NCBI GenBank assembly: GCA_033239525.1
Contig: BSYO01000004.1
Location: forward strand, 7,345,410-7,409,409
Direction of reading: 5' to 3'
Origin: Nepenthes gracilis
Taxonomy: Eukaryota > Streptophyta > Magnoliopsida > Caryophyllales > Nepenthaceae
DNA length: 64,000 bases
In this document: positions 51,001 to 61,689 of the stretch, in pieces
How the letters are laid out: each line of letters begins with the position of its first letter
Position numbering within the stretch: position 1 is the stretch's first letter
Notes under the pieces: generated by a model
Databases searched by the model: none
What the model was told of the DNA's origin: nothing
The model's input: the letters and a program-made list of their open reading frames with translations, nothing else
Made by a program: the position numbers and the translations under genes

Positions 51001-54000
51001 CCTTCTCGTCCAATATTGCTTACATGCAACAATTTAACTGTTGCATTCCATATCATAACCGGAAAGGATATCCAGTTTAAATTGCTTCAGCTAATTTGGG
51101 TAATTATCACATACTGGGCATTCTCTGCCTATTCCCATTGATTCACCCAACTCGTCTAATGTCACTTAGATGCAGCCAATTTAACTATTACATTCTGCAT
51201 ATTCCCATACTTTAGCCAGAAAGGATAGCATATCTACAGAAGATGAATATGGGCCTTTACCCTTAATTTCGTTTAGATGCCGCTTAATTACTAGTAGTTT
51301 GGTTTGGGTATGACTATTGGTGACGGTGCAACACTGGCTAATTGATGTTCGTCAATACTAGCAAAGTGTGAGAGTAGGTTCTTGTTTTGTACTTCAACCA
51401 GTAAGGTGACACTATGTAAGGGAAAAATAACAAAAATATTCTCAAACTCTCTTTTTTCAATTTTATTCTCAACATTAGTTTTTTTTTTCCCAATTCTTTC
51501 TCAACTTTTAATTTACTTCCAATTTTATTCTATGTAAAAACATAAGTCAAATTGTTCACATTTTGAATCATATTTTAGTACACATGCGTGCAAAAATAAT
51601 TTTAGAAGTGTAAAAAATTAAATGAAGATCAATTTTGGGGTTTTTATATGATGGTTGGGCATTTTTTTTCTGCAATAGAATGGATTTCTATTGAAATAGA
51701 AGTTGAGAATAGAATTGAAAAAGATAAGTAAAAAGTTTGAGAATATTTTGTAATTTTTCTAACTATGTCCTCTCTCTATGTTCTCTCTCTTTCTCTCTGT
51801 CTCTGTCCATGTCCCACTCTCAAAATTACTTCTTTTTTTCCCTGGAGGGGGAGCCAATGAAACTTCTGATGGATCTTGGATTAGGATTTTGGTCATACTG
51901 GTTTTGGTGATTGTGTGTAAAAGGGAGGATGGGATGAGAGAGAGAAATGAAGACCAAATGACATATGGAAAGAGGGATGTTATGATCCTTCTATCATTTA
52001 GACTCTTATATTTATCCAATGGTCAAGATTAGAAGTTAGGAAGTTGAGGGTAGAGATTGCATCAAGTATTATGAGAACTTGATACAATCTTTACCCATCA
52101 TTTTCTAACCTTTAATCATAGCCCTTAGGTTATAGGGAAGCCTAGATGATGGAAGGATCATAACATCTCTATGATGGGAGGGGTTGAGGAAGAGATTTTA
52201 TAATTTCATGAAACGATGTTGCTTTGCACTTAAATGGCTTTAGAACACATCATTTTATTAAATGTATCTTGAATTGTAGATATATATCTATTTTCTATTT
52301 CCACATTTAGCACCGGAAGTAAATCTCTTGTGACTCAAAAATCCAGTGTACAAATCCATGACCTTCCGAAGTTGCACTGCAGTTACTGTTATATTATGCA
52401 ATTCAGCTTTTGCTATATGTTCCCAGTAATTTGTTTTTGGGATTTGCCTTACACTTCAAATGAGGAAGTTAAATGGGGAAAGCGCAAACTGGATGTGACT
52501 CACATTCTTTATGAATTTTGAATAGTCTCTGATGTGATATCCCTTGCATCATTAGAAACCCAAGCGGCGGACTCCTGTATCATATGGTGGTAGATCTAGT
52601 GTGGTGTCGGCGGACAAATCTCAGCGCTCCAGAAGCATGTCTTTCAGCCCAGATCGAGTCCGAGTGAGAGGCAGGTCACCAGCATTCAATGCACTGGCTG
52701 CCAATTTCGAGAATCCTAATGCCAGGAATCTGTCCACACCACCACCAATTATCAGAAAGCCTTTCCCAAAGTCAGGAACCCCAGATTCTGGAAAAATAGC
52801 ACCAAATTCTGCTGCCATTGCAGCACTTAGTGCTACATTTGAGCAAGCACCAAGGGAACGTATGATACCTAGATCTCTTAAAGGTAAGCATCCTTGAGTT
52901 TTACTTCCTTTACTGAATATTGTATTCATAAGAGCTTCATTTTTTTTCCTTGCTGAAGTGAGTCCAGAGGCTTCAAAACCGGCATCAGAGTTACATTCTA
53001 AAGAAAATTCTATGAGCAGCAGAATAGAAGCCCTCACCATACAGGAGGATTCAAAGGAGGGTGAAGCTGAAGATGAGGAGGGACTTCCACTGTATCCATA
53101 TGAGCGCCTTGTAACAACATCAACTGATCCTGTGACAGAAATTGATGTGACCAAGCGAGAGGTATACCTTTTTCTTGAGTGTTGTTATGGTCTTTCCGAT
53201 AGGGAGATTTTAATATTTACCCAGCGGTTAAAAGTAGAGTTTTGGTGGATAAATTGTAGAGATGATATCAAGTGATTTAAATGATTATTTAATCTGTACA
53301 ATTCATCTACCAAACTTCCAATGTTGCGAACCTGGACCAGAAGCAAGTGATAATAATAATTGACAGTAATTAAGATCCACAAAGTAAATCCCTAGCCAGA
53401 AGACATCTAAATACAATACTTAAATTCGGGTTGGACTTGACATATCAAACTAGTATCATCCATAATAAAAAAAAAAAAAATAACGCTAGCTATCACAAGA
53501 TCACACCGAACTATCCTTTCGGACATCAAAACTAGTCACAACCTACTCAAAATGTCCGTAAGAAAAAATGACAATCTGAATAACACAAATCCACATTATT
53601 GACCCAACACAAAAAAATGCCACAATCCAAATATTAAAATAATCTGAACCCAGCCTCTAGGACAACACAATATACTAACATCAATCTATTGATGATTCTG
53701 TTGTTATCAAAAATACATCAGATACTAATATAATCCATCTACAAATCTAATAACCATAAAACATAAATAAAATCTCGATCAACATCCCTTATCCATGCTC
53801 CCTGCAAGATATCCGTAACCCTTTAATCTGAAAGGGATCAGAAACAATAAAATTATGAGCTGAATGCTTAGCAAATATTAGTATATACATATATAACAAA
53901 ATAATAGGTCCATAATCAAAGCGAAGGGACAAAACCAATAAAACATGCACAAATTTTCCATGTAAACCAAAGAGATAAATATGAAAATATAATAGATCAT

Positions 54001-56530
54001 CGAATATCCAAATGTACGATAATAATTCGAAGTCTGATATCTCAAATTCAAATGTGGTCAAAATCTACAAATCTCTTAATCAAATGTCTCGAGTATCAAA
54101 TCAGATACATGTAAAAACATTGAAAATCCAAAATATACTCAAATCGAAGAACCAAAAACCTAATAATTGACTTTGAAGAAAAGTTACATATACTCCTGAT
54201 AATTTCAGGCCGAATCATTACTAGTTAGACCCGTGGGCGGGCCATCTATATATTCCTTCCTATAGACGATATCAAACGCCACTTTCTTTTGCGACTCATG
54301 GATAATTGGTATAATAATCAAATTTGTCTGAATATATTAGTTCTGTTCAATTCCTTATGATGGTTCTTAATAAAATACCAAACCGAGGGCCTCTATAACA
54401 AATGTCCAAGACTTTTTCTCTTTGGCAGAAAAATACAAAACTTTCACTCTGAAAAATTCCAAAAACAAACCTTTCACCCTGTGGAAAGTACAAACATTGA
54501 AGCAAATACATGTTAGAACCCGACTCAAAGCACATGCATGGAAACCACATGTAAGGATCATATGCAAATTTTCATAATTTTTCTTAACAAATTTTTGTAT
54601 ATATAAATATAATATCTTAAAATATTTACCCATTTTTACATAACAAGTAAAATTCTCAAATATTGGCAAAATCAAAACAAAGTCTCGGAAGATTAGGTAA
54701 AACTGCATATATGCACGTATATTCAAAGTGTGGTAAGTAAAAATGGCATACGTATACAATAAAACTCTCAAATGTAAGTAAAATAAAAGGAAACAAAAAT
54801 AAACCAAGACAAGGCTTAGATATGCTTGCTTTTAACTTCTAATCTGACATATTTGACCAAAAGATGCTTTAAAATCCCTCTTCTTCTCTTCCTCTTCCTT
54901 CCCTTCTCTCTCGTTCCTCTTCCTTTCCTACAAAAATGCTTGAAGATAGTAATAGGCACACTTATATATATGAATCGGTGCACGGGCACTATGCTAAACC
55001 TCAATCGCGCAAGAGCGCTGCCTTTGGCGTGGCTTAGGCACTATCAATATGCCAAAATCATGCTTGAGCACTCTAATGGTGCTCATCGGGCACATCCAAT
55101 TTGCCAAAATTTCGAACGAGCACGATCAAGCGTACCTCAAGCGCCAGACTTGCTTCCATTCTCCAAATTTCTTTTTAAATTTATATTGTATAACTTTTTT
55201 TAATATATCCAAAATAAACTGATAATATCAAATAAATTTAGTGAGAACCGGATGTTACATCTAATCTTGGCCATTTGGGTCAATATGGGAGCATTCCCAC
55301 TTAGAGGACCATAACAACACTCTTCCTTCCCACAAAAGATGTTTTAAAATCCCTCTTCTTTTCTTCCTCTCTCTTCCTTCCCTTCTCTTTCTTTCTCCTT
55401 CCTCTTCCTTTCCCGCAAAAATGCTTGAAGACAGTGACAGGCACACATATATATGAATTAGCGCACGAGCACTATGCTAAACCTCAGTTGCACAAGAGCG
55501 CCACCTTAAAAATGGCTTAGGCACGACCAATCTACCAAAATCGTACTTGAGCGCCCTAATGGTGCTCCTCAAGCGCATCCAATCTGCCGCAATTTTGCAC
55601 GAGCGTAATCAAGCGTGCCTCAAGCGCCAGGCCTGTTTCCCTTCTCCAAATTTTTTTTTAAATTTATATTGTATAATTATTTTTAATATATTCAAAATAA
55701 ACTGATAATATTAAATAAATTAAGTGGGAACTGGATGTTACATCTAATCTTGGCCATTTGGGTCGATATGGGAGCATTCCCACTTAGAGGACTATAACAA
55801 CACTCCTCTTTCCCGCAAAGATGCTTTTAAATCTCTCTTTTTTTCTTCGTCTCTCTTCCTTTCCTTCTCTTTCTCTCTCTTTCCACTTCCTTTCCCACAA
55901 AAATGCTTGAAGACAGTGACAGGTATGCTTATATACATGAATCGGCGCAAGAGTGCTGTGCTAAACCTCAATCGCGCAAGAGTGCCGCCTTAGGCGTGGC
56001 TCAAGCACGACCAATCTACCAAAATCACGTTTGAGCGCTCTTTAGCCTCATCCAATCTGCCAGAATTTCACACGAGTGCGATCAAGCGTGCCTCGGGTGT
56101 TAGGCTTGCTTCCCTTCTCCAAATTTTCATTTATACTGTCTAATTATTTTCAATATACCCAAAATAAACTGATAATATCAAATAAATTGAGTAAGAACCG
56201 GATGTTACATCTAATCTTGGCCATTTGGATTGATATGGGAGCATTCCCACTTAGAGGACCATAACAACACTGCTCTTCCTTCTGTTCTCCTCCACCATCT
56301 CTCTAGGCCATACCTATCCCCCTTCAAAATACCAGCTTGCTTATCCGGTGCTTATTCAAGGTTGATGAGAAGTTCACGGGTAATATTATCTGAAATTTGA
56401 GCTTATTTAAATGCAGACATACCTGTCTTCGGCCGAGTTCAAGGAGAAATTTGGGTTGACAAAAGTTGCCTTCTATAAGCTACCCAAGTGGAGACAGAAC
56501 AAGCTCAAAATGGCCCTGAAGTTATTTTGA
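27064..56530 (+). CDS. VLN4: Villin (VLN4/VLN5 type) actin-binding protein, 22 coding exons, complete
   Basis: Exons: 27064-27119, 33918-34017, 37602-37670, 37758-37994, 38185-38362, 38445-38577, 38887-39049, 39128-39275, 39612-39712, 41374-41529, 44088-44156, 44233-44301, 44404-44541, 45505-45633, 46092-46239, 46370-46380, 49863-50003, 50422-50547, 50633-50698, 52556-52883, 52959-53161, 56417-56530. They sum to 2883 nt with every phase matching: 960 residues plus stop. The protein starts [20 protein letters not shown] and enters the first of six gelsolin repeats ([18 protein letters not shown]). Repeats run to about residue 745. A Ser/Pro-rich linker ([18 protein letters not shown], residues about 765-785) and an acidic stretch follow. 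The C-terminal headpiece ends [19 protein letters not shown], the F-actin-binding motif. Villins bundle, cap or sever actin filaments in the cytoplasm, usually regulated by calcium. It is closer to VLN4/VLN5 than to VLN1-3; the exact paralogue is a judgement. Several introns exceed 3 kb because of transposon insertions. Confidence 0.95.
28256..28435 (-). mobile_element. Au-like SINE relic
   Basis: Read on the minus strand, 28435-28375 resembles the tRNA-related head of the plant Au SINE (GGGCTTTGGTGCAATGACAAGG, then a decayed B-box region). The body ends with the complement of GTGCATGAGGCTGCTACACT and GGGGTCTGAGGAGG near 28275-28305, the conserved Au 3' region. The correspondence runs in order over the whole length, but many sites have changed. 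Flanking duplications were not found. Confidence 0.6.
28450..31653 (-). mobile_element. Ty3/gypsy solo-LTR-like block in villin intron 1
   Basis: The right edge CCGGGATGTTATA (about 31641-31653) is the reverse complement of a gypsy LTR start (TGTAACATCCCGG, with the TG mutated). The 3.2 kb to its left has no coding sequence and a uniform A-rich texture. It starts near a segment (CGGACCTGG, 28478-28486) also echoed at the edge of the block in intron 21. The left boundary and target duplication are not certain, so the solo-LTR reading is tentative. Confidence 0.45.
34357..34383. repeat. (GA)n microsatellite in villin intron 2
   Basis: An uninterrupted GA dinucleotide run after a short G-tract. 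Confidence 0.95.
35490..35860 (-). mobile_element. LINE 3'-end relic in villin intron 2
   Basis: CCCACTAAGTGGGGCATTAT (35500-35519) is the antisense of the conserved 3' end of many plant LINEs. The following about 340 bp keeps the pyrimidine-rich antisense texture seen in the second relic at 42900. No open frame remains and the ends are undefined. Confidence 0.5.
37385..37590. repeat. Dispersed repeat A, copy 2
   Basis: Similar to 18965-19185: GATATTGATA variants around a GAAAATTTTTTGCGTCTGAT core, ending ACCAATACTGATTTTAGTG. It abuts the acceptor region of villin exon 3 (exon starts at 37602). Confidence 0.6.
37995..38184 (+). other. Villin intron 4, GC-AG type
   Basis: Exon 4 ends VKE with GTAAAAGAG and the intron starts GCAAGT. 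The acceptor TTGCAG leads into GTC CCT TTT GCC (VPFAR). No GT donor nearby keeps the frame, and GAG/GCAAGT is the strong consensus expected for GC-AG introns. Confidence 0.85.
42900..43380 (-). mobile_element. LINE ORF2 3'-part relic in villin intron 10
   Basis: ATGCCCCACTAAGTGGAGTA (about 42934-42953) is the antisense LINE tail. Minus-strand translation near 43370-43310 retains KKKFIR and SWSIK, matching the KGKFYRT and ECWAVK region of plant LINE ORF2. Stops are frequent. Confidence 0.55.
43420..43680 (+). mobile_element. Second LINE C-terminal relic, opposite orientation
   Basis: Plus-strand translation at about 43456-43500 reads [13 protein letters not shown], resembling the RLRWFGHVQRRP block of plant LINE ORF2. 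[10 protein letters not shown] at about 43632 resembles the terminal W(R)..I.VA block. It lies next to, and points away from, the minus-strand relic at 42900-43380. Confidence 0.5.
46370..46380 (+). other. 11-nt coding microexon of villin (exon 16)
   Basis: GAGATTTGAAG lies between CTGCAG and gtgtgt. With the last G of exon 15 it encodes GDLK, and exon 17 continues [12 protein letters not shown]. This reproduces the spacing of the family, where four residues separate the CTF block from the next repeat. Skipping it would shift the frame. Confidence 0.85.
46738..48458 (-). mobile_element. LTR-like insertion in villin intron 16
   Basis: The right edge (reverse complement TGTTAGGAATATTTTGTG) looks like a Copia LTR start, and a TGTTAATTC at 46738 could be its complementary end, giving 1.7 kb. 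The interior is non-coding. From 48075 to 48370 it shows degenerate repeats of GCGCACAT/ATCAGGTG motifs. A target duplication is not evident, so the boundaries are tentative. Confidence 0.4.
50957..51240. repeat. Tandem duplication, 146-bp unit, in villin intron 19
   Basis: ATTATCACATATTAGGCA at 50957 and ATTATCACATACTGGGCA at 51103 begin two diverged copies sharing CTCTGCCTATTCC, ATTGATTC and AAAGGATA in order. Confidence 0.8.
51420..51761. mobile_element. Mutator-type MITE in villin intron 19
   Basis: Long terminal inverted repeats of about 55 bp: the left arm begins GGGAAAAATAACAAAAATAT and the right arm, reverse complemented, begins TAGAAAAATTACAAAATATT. Both continue with TCTCAAACT and CAATTNTATTCTCAAC. 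The flanks ACTATGTAA (51411-51419) and ACTATGTCC (51762-51770) fit a 9-bp target duplication with two changes. The element is 342 bp and non-coding. Confidence 0.75.
51973..52170. repeat. 198-bp foldback (hairpin) element in villin intron 19
   Basis: The left arm from 51973 (AGGGATGTTATGATCCTTCT) pairs with the right arm ending at 52170. The arms meet near ATCAAGTATTATGAGAACTTGAT, leaving a loop of a few bases. About three quarters of positions pair by eye along nearly 95 nt. No clear target duplication. Confidence 0.75.
53300..55258 (-). mobile_element. Gypsy LTR-like block in villin intron 21
   Basis: The right edge ACCGGATGTTACA (about 55246-55258) is the reverse complement of a gypsy LTR start, TGTAACATCC. 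The leftward 1.9 kb is non-coding and A-rich, with a poly-A stretch at 53468-53481. The left boundary is approximate. Its terminal portion is included in the tandem array that follows. Confidence 0.5.
54859..56278. repeat. Three-copy tandem array, unit 477-485 bp
   Basis: The marker CAAAAATGCTTGAAGA occurs at 54931, 55416 and 55898, and GATGTTACATCTAATCTTGG at 55251, 55734 and 56211. Each unit runs from AAAGATGCTTTAAAATC through CT-rich sequence and the gypsy LTR edge into a shared 80-bp flank (CATTTGGGTCAATATGGGAG and on). Only the first copy has the rest of the LTR to its left. The array sits 140 bp before the last villin exon. Confidence 0.9.
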
Positions 56531-57110
56531 GTCTCCATGACAGGTCGGTCTTCTGCTGCTGCTTTTTCGTAGATCTGTATGAAGTCCCCCCTCCAACCCG
56601 AAAATGTCCGAGTTGCTATATCTTCTTCAGCTGTGGCCAACTGCAAATTCTGATCTCGATGTTTCTTTGTATTTCTGCAGTGAGATTTGAATAGCATTGT
56701 TGTGGAAGGGACAGATTACCAGTGCAATTTTTTTTCAGCTGCTTCTGATCCCAAGAAGCTTGGTTTTTGGCCTTGATGAACAAAATTGAGGAATCCACAT
56801 ATTTTATTTTTTAATTATTTTTTCCCAGTTGGTGGTGTTTGGCTTCTTTCTTTTTCGTTGGCTAGTTGCTTGATATTCTTCGATGGTCCTGAGGTTTGTT
56901 GTGAGCTTGCATTTCTGTTTCTGTCGTTTTCTCAGTTTTCTTGATTGTGATGACATTTGATTCCCGCCGAGCAAATAGAAGGCAACTGCAGAGTAGGTCC
57001 CTAAGCTTGTATTTGAATGGCGAGTGCAGAGTTTCTGTAAAGCCGAGTGTAAAAACTAGTCCACTCATTATTTTATTTAGTAATAAAGTGTGTTTCTTTT
57101 ATTGTATTTG
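56531..57110 (+). terminator. Villin 3' untranslated region with AATAAA at 57082
   Basis: Moderate-GC sequence after the stop codon ends in an AT-rich stretch with AATAAA at 57082-57087, followed by T-rich sequence. The exact cleavage site is unknown. Confidence 0.55.
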
Positions 57111-58236
57111 GGCCTTTTTTTCCTCCCCCTTGTCCCCCCCTTTTTTTTTCTTAAATTTTATTTTCTCATTTTTGATCATAAAATTTAGTATATCAATAAG
57201 TTATTTTTGTTTTGACATGGAGATTACATATTCAAACTAGTAACTTCTATTCGATGCAGTGATAATGTTGTGTATATGTGATTTCGTTGTAGGTCCCGAG
57301 ACGCGGGATCCTTGTTTATCGAGTTGTTTCTTCTATTTGGAAAAGCAATTTCTTACATTTATTTCTCTATGGTTGTGGATAACTCTCCTGCAAACATCTC
57401 CTCTTGTATGTGCATGATTCTTAGTACTCATTTAGCTCCTTTTTTTTTTCTTTGTGTGTGTGTGGTAATCTCTCTCTCTTCTTACATGCATGATTCATCT
57501 AGTTCTTTTCATGATAAATATTTTGTAATATCACAGTCTTATCTTATCTGGATGTGGCTATATTTGTATGTAGCTAGTCAAGTTGGTTCCACGTGAGAGC
57601 CTTTAGAAAAAGGAACTCATCAGTTAGCTTAGCCCTTTCCTATTTTGCTTTACCGCCCATTAAGAGGGGGAGGTTCGGTTCTAGCGTCCCACCTTTCTTC
57701 ATCTATACTAGCTGCAACACCCTATCCAATAAGAACGATTTAAGCACCCATCTTTGTTATAAGAAGCAGAATGTGATATCACCTACGGCCATTTCCTTCG
57801 TCGGGAACTTACACCGAATGAAAATGGGCGACATCGTTGTATGTTCGTATGTCTGACATTTGTTGTCCTAAATTTTTCTCGGAGTACTCTTATGGTTGAT
57901 CAGTCACTCAATCTATTTAAGCAATCTAAAGATTTGACCCCGTCCCGTTTAGAGAATAATCGGCTTAGTCAGTCACTATAACAGGCACTTTTGCTTTTGA
58001 TATATGAGGAGAACAGCCATCTGGGGATAATTTTGATGAATACAGGCTTTTACGATGACATGAGGAAATTCTTGAGAAATTACGTGCTGTTGAGCTTTAA
58101 TTGCACATTATATTTGCATGTCCATGAATGATACCTGGATTTCAAACAAACTCCATTAAATTAATCGTCTTACAAAAAGTATGTTATCGTTTAATTTAGA
58201 GAGACCTAATAAAATTTTTCACATAACGATCATTCA
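57111..58236. other. Spacer between villin and the EAR-motif gene
   Basis: T-rich sequence and then, at 57590-57860, a patch of clearly higher GC with an 87-codon open frame (MRAFRKRNSSVSLALSYF) that I do not recognise. It could be organelle-derived or repeat DNA. The remainder is AT-rich. The minus-strand AATAAA (plus TTTATT at 58237-58242) may serve the next gene. Confidence 0.4.
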
Positions 58237-58401
58237 TTTATTTGATACACAGAAAAGAAAGCTAATTCCATTATACCAACTCGATGCACTCCCAAAAAAA
58301 AAAAAAAAGTTAAAGACTGATGAATTAACTGGAGGAAGATCAATTTGCACAAAAATTAAGGTCGGAAAAAAAAATTAAATGGAGAAATAAAAAAGAAAAT
58401 T

Positions 58402-61400
58402 CTATGTCCATCCTCTAAACAGCCAATGTAGCGGCCTCTTTGTTTGCTGATCATCTGTTGCAGAACTACTGCTCGTGGCATTACAATCCTCTCCTCCTCC
58501 TCCTCCTCCGCCTCCTCTGTCCCTGCCGTTATTATTATGATTACTACTGCTTGATTCCCAACAGGGATTCATCGATCTGGATTTGTCTTTGCTGGTGTTG
58601 CCGCCGTCGCCAAATCCCATACTCAATGTCAAATCCAACCCACATTCTTCATCCATTCTATCAGTCCGTGTGCTGGGACCAGCTGCTTCGTCATCTCCCT
58701 CAGAGGGCTTGCTTTTGATTCTCAGCTCCTCCATTAGCATCTTCTGTACACTGTACAGCCTGTGGAGTTCTCTCACCTGCTTCAGCATCTCAATTTCGTC
58801 AATGTTATTGTTGCAATTGATAAATATACTAAGGATAAACACAACATTAACGAAAAGCACTTGCATATTCTATCTAATTATAGTAGACCTTTTATAGAGT
58901 AGTGGATATAAAATTCATATAAAAATAATAATTACGAAGATATAGGTAATATTTATAGAATATTTTGATTCTATAATATTATATATTTAAAAATATAATA
59001 TTATAGAATTTTACAATATATATTATTTATATAACTATATTTTTTTTTGGATCACTCCCGTGTGAAAATTCTAATAACCCGAGGATTTGGATGGAGTACG
59101 AGGAGCTTGTGTGCAACTAAGGTCCACGGACTCTACACAGATTAGGCACAAGACATTTCGATCAACGTTTGTTAACTGAAAGCTTTGGTCGGGTAGAAAT
59201 AACCGATCAATAAGTTGACCGCTAAATTGTATATTCCGGTCAATAAACTGTTGATCGGCTAAAGATCCGCAGGTTTGCTCAGTATTGCCCAATGATTACA
59301 AAAGAATGATCGATCCGCCAATAAAAGGCATTGAACAACTATCCAAAAGACCAGTTAACTACGGAATAGGGTAATTAGAAGACGTCATTCTTAGGAAGAC
59401 AACAAATCAATTTGTAGAGGCATTCATGTCCCGCCTACTGCAGGATAGGGTATGCGTCGGCTATTGCAGGCCTTGGAAGCTATGCACGCATCCATCATAT
59501 TGAGTAGGTGGTTGCTCATTTTGCCTAATGATATATATTGTACTTAGAGAATAAAAAAATATATATGTGAGAGGAGAGAAAGATAGTAGAAGAAAGAGAG
59601 AACAAGTAAAATATAAAGTATGAGGTTTTTGTATTATCGTAGTCTGTTCTTTATTTTTTGCCTTTTAAGTTTGTACAGTTGTGTGATTTGTGTAACCAAT
59701 CTTATATAATGGATCGTATTTGTGAACTAAGTAATCTTTTATTTTTTTCTTATTTGATAAGGATTTTTTACATAAAATATTTATATTCTATTCTCCTTCC
59801 TTATTCTCTTTTACTACTATGCGTGTTCATGGTGGTAGTTGGATGTCATCTACCCCAACATATTTAATATCCCCTCAAACTCAAGTAGATAATATAAATA
59901 TTAACTTGAGTTTGGGAACTAGATCATGAAATTGTCTTGTGCCATGTCAGTCTATGTTAGCAGGTTGATCAATCAATGATATGTAATGAAAATGTATATT
60001 GCCTTGTCAAATGTGTTGGTGAATAAAATAATACTCATTTTCAATGTATTTGATAAACGTGCAAAATAATTGTATTAAGATGTGTGACACTCATGCCTTC
60101 TAATAGCCAGCGTCACCAAATAAGTTCGCGAGTTGTATTTGTCAAAGCACGATATTTCATTTTCATATTTAAACATGCTGCAACAAATTACTTTTTTATT
60201 TCACCAATGATAAAAGATATCTCTAAGAAAAAATAATTTTTAATGATGGATCTTCAATCAATAAAATCAACTCTCTGATTTGTATCAAAGAAAAAAAAAA
60301 GCTGGAGAGATCGATAAGTAAAGATTTAAAATCCATAAAATAAGAATCTTTTAATATATTAAAGTATATGAAGCATTGTATCGTAGTAAGTAGATCATAG
60401 TGAAGCCATAAATTATCTAATGAGAGGAACTGCATGGGCAATATCTGGATGGATAAAAGAAAAATAAACAAACCCTCCAACTAGTAACGAATAATGGGTC
60501 ATGTCTAACAAAGGAGAATCATAGCATTGAATAAATTTGACATTAGGTTGTAACGGAAAGTGAGCAATTTTATTATCAATTATGGCGGCACGAGTGAGTA
60601 GATTAGAAGCATATTTTACTTGAACAAGATAATATCCATCAAAATATGAAGCTACATTTAAATCCAAGAAAATAATTAAAATTTTTTAACATTTTTTATC
60701 TCAACTTGTTGATATAGAAAAATTTTAACATATCAAATCCTAAAATAATTAATTTTTGTAATAAATTATATAATTGACATAAAGTAAAATAATAACAGCA
60801 TCAAATGATATCATACACATAAAAAGAGTTGAGTCTTGAATATTGGATATGAAGTCTTATTCAACAATGGTAGAATTAAATTTAGCAAATTAAACTTTGG
60901 GAACTCATCTAAGGCCACGTACCACTCGACAAAGGTGGTAAAGCCTGTTTAGAGGATAGTCATATGATTATAGAACTTGTATATTTTATGTTATAATGAT
61001 ATGTTCTAAAGTAGTAAATACAAAATTTACATTAAAAAATTAAAAAAATATAAAAAAATATTTATAAATTTTGCAATATAATGTATTTAAAAATATAATA
61101 TTGTAAACATATTATATGTATATTTCTTGCTATATTTGAAAACTATAATAAATCAAATCAATATCTGGCTTCTTTTTTTCCTCTTCAATAACGATGCAGA
61201 CTGACGCTTCATAATTTACAAATATATTTTTGGCGTCTCATGAAGTAAGTTCTCGAGGAGTGCAACTTTCCCGTTTAAGTAGATCGACTCAAACCCATGA
61301 AGTGCAAAAGAGAAGAAATTTATAATTGCAGACTCTTACCTAATTAATAATATTGCCATGAAACACCAAAATATGCAAATTAACTTGTGACAGCAAAAAT

Positions 61401-61689
61401 TTAAAAAGAAGATTGAGGAATTTGGGATAATTTATTGGACCTGGTGATGGAAAATATCTTCATGAATCAGCATTGTCTTCCTGATGCTTTCTACGCTACG
61501 CTGTTCGAGTATTCTATCCATGGAGTCCCGGGTCTGAATCCTCCCGGAATCTTCGTCGTCCTTCAGCGCTTTGTTGGCCATAATGCAAATATAAACAGAT
61601 GAGCAGACATTCACGCAGTTTCCGACAGACGAGTTGTTGGCGACTAATAACACGTTAATGGCAGTCGCATGTTGCAGCTTCGTTCCCAT
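58402..61689 (-). CDS. Uncharacterised plant protein with LxLxL (EAR-like) motif, two exons
   Basis: Exon 1 is 61689-61441, starting at ATG 61689 (MGTKLQHATAINVLL). Exon 2 is 58776-58402, ending RPLHWLFRGWT and TAG. Donor CAG/gtccaa and acceptor GAAGCAG/GTG join in phase 0, giving 207 residues. Exon 1 ends with RIQTRDSMDRILEQRSVESI and HEDIFHHQ. Exon 2 begins VRELHRLYSVQKMLMEELR, so the junction rebuilds a conserved amphipathic block found in a family of plant proteins of unknown function. GLDLTLSMGF at residues about 124-133 fits the LxLxL repression (EAR) motif, which usually recruits TOPLESS-type co-repressors. The C-terminal half is Gly/Ser/Asn-rich and low in complexity. An acceptor TTTCAG 5 nt before the ATG suggests an upstream leader exon. 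The role as a transcriptional repressor partner is inference only. Confidence 0.78.
59070..60920 (-). mobile_element. Copia retrotransposon relic in the EAR-gene intron
   Basis: Minus-strand translation of 60667-60413 contains YSLLVGGFVYFSFIHPDIAHAV, the Copia block between reverse transcriptase and RNase H (YR.LVG.L.YL...RPDI..AV). Near 60180-60100, KYRALTNTTRELIW matches the RNase H EYRA...E..W block. A purine tract TTTGAGGGGA at about 59873 (minus) precedes a probable 3' LTR (about 59872-59070). No intact frame remains and the 5' end is not defined. Confidence 0.65.

Noticed and set aside
52621..53154. 177-codon minus-strand open frame
   Set aside because: It is a shadow antisense to villin exons 20 and 21, whose plus-strand frame is clearly the coding one.
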